This document shows, piece after piece, positions 61,880 through 64,000 of a DNA stretch of 64,000 nt. The notes under the pieces are model-generated. The model had not been told where the DNA came from, did no database searches, and saw only the letters and a list, made by a program, of their open reading frames with translations. The position numbers and the translations under genes are program-made. How positions within the stretch are numbered: position 1 is the stretch's first letter; each line of letters starts with the position of its first letter. This DNA is from Nocardia aurantia (GTDB taxonomy: Bacteria > Actinomycetota > Actinomycetes > Mycobacteriales > Mycobacteriaceae). The DNA lies in assembly GCF_009604425.1 (NCBI RefSeq), contig NZ_WEGI01000019.1, positions 1-64,000 on the forward strand, written 5' to 3'.

Positions 61880-64000
61880 GTGACCGAGTCCGCTGGAGGA
61901 TTGCTGCCCGGGGCGCCCGGCCTGTTCGACGCCACCGGTGTCGCGGGTCGTGGCGTCGCGGCAGCGATCGATGGCGGGGATCGGCTGCGGCTGTTCTCCT
62001 TCGCGGTGGCGGAGAAGCGTGGCGAATACCTGTGGGTGCTGCGGGCGTTCGATCACGCGCGGGCCGCGTATGTGGTGCTGCTGCACGCCAGCGACGTCGC
62101 GGAGACCCTGACCGGGTTCCCGGATGCGCCACGGCTCACCGCGACCGAGGTGGGGCCGCTGCTGGAACAGTTGCACCAGTGGGGTGTGCTGGAACGCAGT
62201 TACGACGGCACCCGCGCCGCGACGCTGGCCGAATATCGCAACCGGCACTACGTCTATCAGTTCTCACAGACCGGTTATCAGGCCTACCGGGCAGTGGCCG
62301 ACGTGCTCGGCGCGCGGGCGGACGAGGCGGCGCTGTCGCGGCTCGTGCTGCCCGAACTGCTCGCCGATCTGCGGGCGCTGGCCGAGGCCAACCGGACCGG
62401 TGACGCCGAACGGGTTTACCGGATCCTGGCCCGGCTCGACACCGCGCTGTCGGAACTGGCCGACCGCGCCGCGCACTTCTACCTCACCCTCGGCGATCTG
62501 GTCCGCACCACCGAGGCGACCCCGGAATCCTTTCTCGCGCACAAGGATGCGCTGCTGGCGCACATGCGCGAGTTCAGCATGGATCTGGCCCGGTACGCGC
62601 CGCGGCTGGCCGCCGCCATCGCCGAGGTGGAGCAGACCGGGGTCGCGGAGATGATCGCCCGCGCCGGCGCCACCGACGAACGGGTCCTGCTGAGTGTGGC
62701 CGAGCGGGAACAGGATTGGCGCGCCCGCTGGCAGGGCCTGCGCGCCTGGTTCGTCGCGGCCGCCGAGACCGGTGCCGACGCGCACGGCGGCACCGAGGCC
62801 GAACGGCTGCGGGAGGCGACGATGAGCGCGATCGCTGCCGTGCTGTCGCTGCTGCGGAGGGTCACCGAGACCCGCAAGGGCGGCGTCAGCCGGGAATCCG
62901 CGCTGCGGCACCTCGCGGGCTGGTTCACCGCCGCACCCACGGTCGACAGCGCGCACGCCCTGTTCGACGCGGTGTTCGGACTGGGCCGCCCGCGGCACCT
63001 CGCGATGGAACATCCCGACGCCGACGTGATCCCGCCCATCCGATCCTGGTGGGACGCACCACCGTTGGAGATCGCCCGCACCCTGGCGGAGACCGGGCGA
63101 CCGCCCTCGCCGGGCGCACCGTCCCGAATCCAGCGCAACGACGCCGGAATTCGCCGACTGCGGCAGGCCCAGCTCGAGGCTCAGCGGGACCGCGCCGCCG
63201 CCGCCCGCTCGCTGGCCTCCGCCGACGTGCACGAGCGCGCGCTCGACGAGCGCGAGACCGAAGTGCTACTGCGCCTGCTGGACGCGGCCTCGACGGCCTG
63301 GGTGCCCGTCAGTGGCCGGGTCGGCACCACCGGCTCCGAGAGTGGGGTCACGCTGACGGTCTCCGAGCATCCCGGTTCGACAGTGGTGCGGACGTCGCGC
63401 GGCCTCCTGTACCTCAACAACCGACGCCTGGAGGTGCGCGAGAATTCGCGCGCCGCAAAGGATTCCGCCCCACCCGGATCCCCTCGCCCGCGCACCGCCA
63501 CAAGTCCGGATGCGCGCGCATCGAAACATCCCGCGTCCGCCACCCCGAACCGTGCCGGGTCACTCAGGGCGGCAAAACATTCCCATCCGTCCACCACAAC
63601 ACACCCCGGACGGACCGGCACAGCCAGGCCCGAGCCACGCACGGCGGCGGCACAGCCCCAGCAGCACCCAGCCACACAACCCGACCCACGCACGGCAGTA
63701 CAGTCCGAGCCACACGCGGCGGTACAGCCCGACCCACGCACGGCCGTACAACCCGACCCACGCACGGCCGTACAACCCGACCCACGCACGGCCGTACAAC
63801 CCGACCCACACGCGGCCGTACAACCCGGGTCGCCCGCCGTAGCACAGCCTGTGCCGCGCGCGGCCGAACACGCTGCTCCCGGTGCGGTCGACGATCCGAA
63901 GCGTGGTTCGGCAGCGGGCACCGGCGCGCGCGCATCGGATAGGCCGGGGCCGGATGCGGCAGCACGCTCGGCCCCGGACGGGTCGGCGGGGTCGTCCGGA
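61880..64000 (+). CDS. DUF2397/TIGR02677 protein, first gene of a Wadjet-type system (partial)
   Basis: The frame from the GTG at 61880 stays open for 707 codons to the window end. Residues 1 to about 520 match the DUF2397 (TIGR02677) layout: winged-helix-rich opening (LFSFAVAEKRGEYLWVLRAF), HKDALLAHMREFSMDLARYAP, and a conserved C-terminal part ending VSEHPGSTVVRTSRGLLYL. This protein starts operons with DUF2398, a large SMC/SbcC-like ATPase and DUF2399, a Wadjet variant that acts against plasmids. The usual protein ends near 500 residues; here at least 180 more Pro/Ala/Arg-rich residues follow, including 8-residue repeats. Confidence 0.85.
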   Translation, partial: MTESAGGLLPGAPGLFDATGVAGRGVAAAIDGGDRLRLFSFAVAEKRGEYLWVLRAFDHARAAYVVLLHASDVAETLTGFPDAPRLTATEVGPLLEQLHQWGVLERSYDGTRAATLAEYRNRHYVYQFSQTGYQAYRAVADVLGARADEAALSRLVLPELLADLRALAEANRTGDAERVYRILARLDTALSELADRAAHFYLTLGDLVRTTEATPESFLAHKDALLAHMREFSMDLARYAPRLAAAIAEVEQTGVAEMIARAGATDERVLLSVAEREQDWRARWQGLRAWFVAAAETGADAHGGTEAERLREATMSAIAAVLSLLRRVTETRKGGVSRESALRHLAGWFTAAPTVDSAHALFDAVFGLGRPRHLAMEHPDADVIPPIRSWWDAPPLEIARTLAETGRPPSPGAPSRIQRNDAGIRRLRQAQLEAQRDRAAAARSLASADVHERALDERETEVLLRLLDAASTAWVPVSGRVGTTGSESGVTLTVSEHPGSTVVRTSRGLLYLNNRRLEVRENSRAAKDSAPPGSPRPRTATSPDARASKHPASATPNRAGSLRAAKHSHPSTTTHPGRTGTARPEPRTAAAQPQQHPATQPDPRTAVQSEPHAAVQPDPRTAVQPDPRTAVQPDPRTAVQPDPHAAVQPGSPAVAQPVPRAAEHAAPGAVDDPKRGSAAGTGARASDRPGPDAAARSAPDGSAGSSG
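63678..63821 (+). repeat. 24-bp in-frame tandem repeats coding QPDPRTAV
   Basis: Six units of 24 bases (CAACCCGACCCACGCACGGC plus CGTA), three of them nearly identical (63726-63797), code the octapeptide QPDPRTAV or QSEPHAAV. They lie in the C-terminal extension of the DUF2397 protein. The multiple-of-three length allows copy-number change without frameshift. Confidence 0.92.

Overview
The window is about 64 kb of very GC-rich DNA from an actinomycete with a Pup-proteasome system, most likely Nocardia or a close mycolic-acid relative. The evidence is a Dop depupylase (36-1535), an Mpa/ARC ATPase ending in GQYL (40095-41855), TrmI, a RecB-like nuclease, HisG/HisE, cobalamin-dependent MetH, a PAC2-family protein and an MTB12-like secreted antigen, in nearly the order known from mycobacteria. 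No rRNA, tRNA, insertion sequence or CRISPR array was seen. The window opens just past the end of dop, where pup would be expected, and closes inside an open gene.

Between dop and mpa, which are only a few genes apart in mycobacteria, lie about 38.5 kb of accessory genes. In order they are: a YraQ-type permease with its TIGR03943 partner; a TetR-controlled AurF-like diiron oxygenase; NTF2-like proteins, an alpha/beta hydrolase and an acyl-CoA ligase; a MerR/MFS efflux pair with an apparently leaderless MerR-type promoter; a NitT/TauT-type ABC importer with a GntR regulator; a NERD-domain membrane protein; a dienelactone hydrolase/LysR pair; a stand-alone TrpF with an EamA exporter and a toroid-type membrane protein; an ArnT-like glycosyltransferase; a split pxpABC 5-oxoprolinase set with its own GntR; and a seven-gene hydantoin/pyrimidine-ring cluster (beta-ureidopropionase, dihydropyrimidinase, luciferase-like oxidoreductase, ABC importer) facing a MocR regulator.

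From mpa onward the backbone resumes: mpa, an MTB12-like antigen with iron-box-like sites upstream, trmI, recB-like, hisG, hisE. A compact operon (47509-51046) interrupts it. It encodes a 2-oxoglutarate/Fe(II) oxygenase, a methyltransferase and a choline/carnitine-type acyltransferase, overlapping or nearly so, and is followed by a frameshifted gene remnant. This is the best candidate here for an undescribed pathway. An HAD phosphatase, a Ser/Thr kinase, metH and PAC2 follow.

The right end is a defence-like region: a resolvase-domain protein divergent from an XRE/TPR-like regulator, a DUF2127 membrane protein, an eight-copy 23-bp tandem repeat, and the first gene (DUF2397/TIGR02677) of a probable Wadjet-type plasmid-defence operon that runs off the window with an unusual repeat-bearing C-terminal extension.
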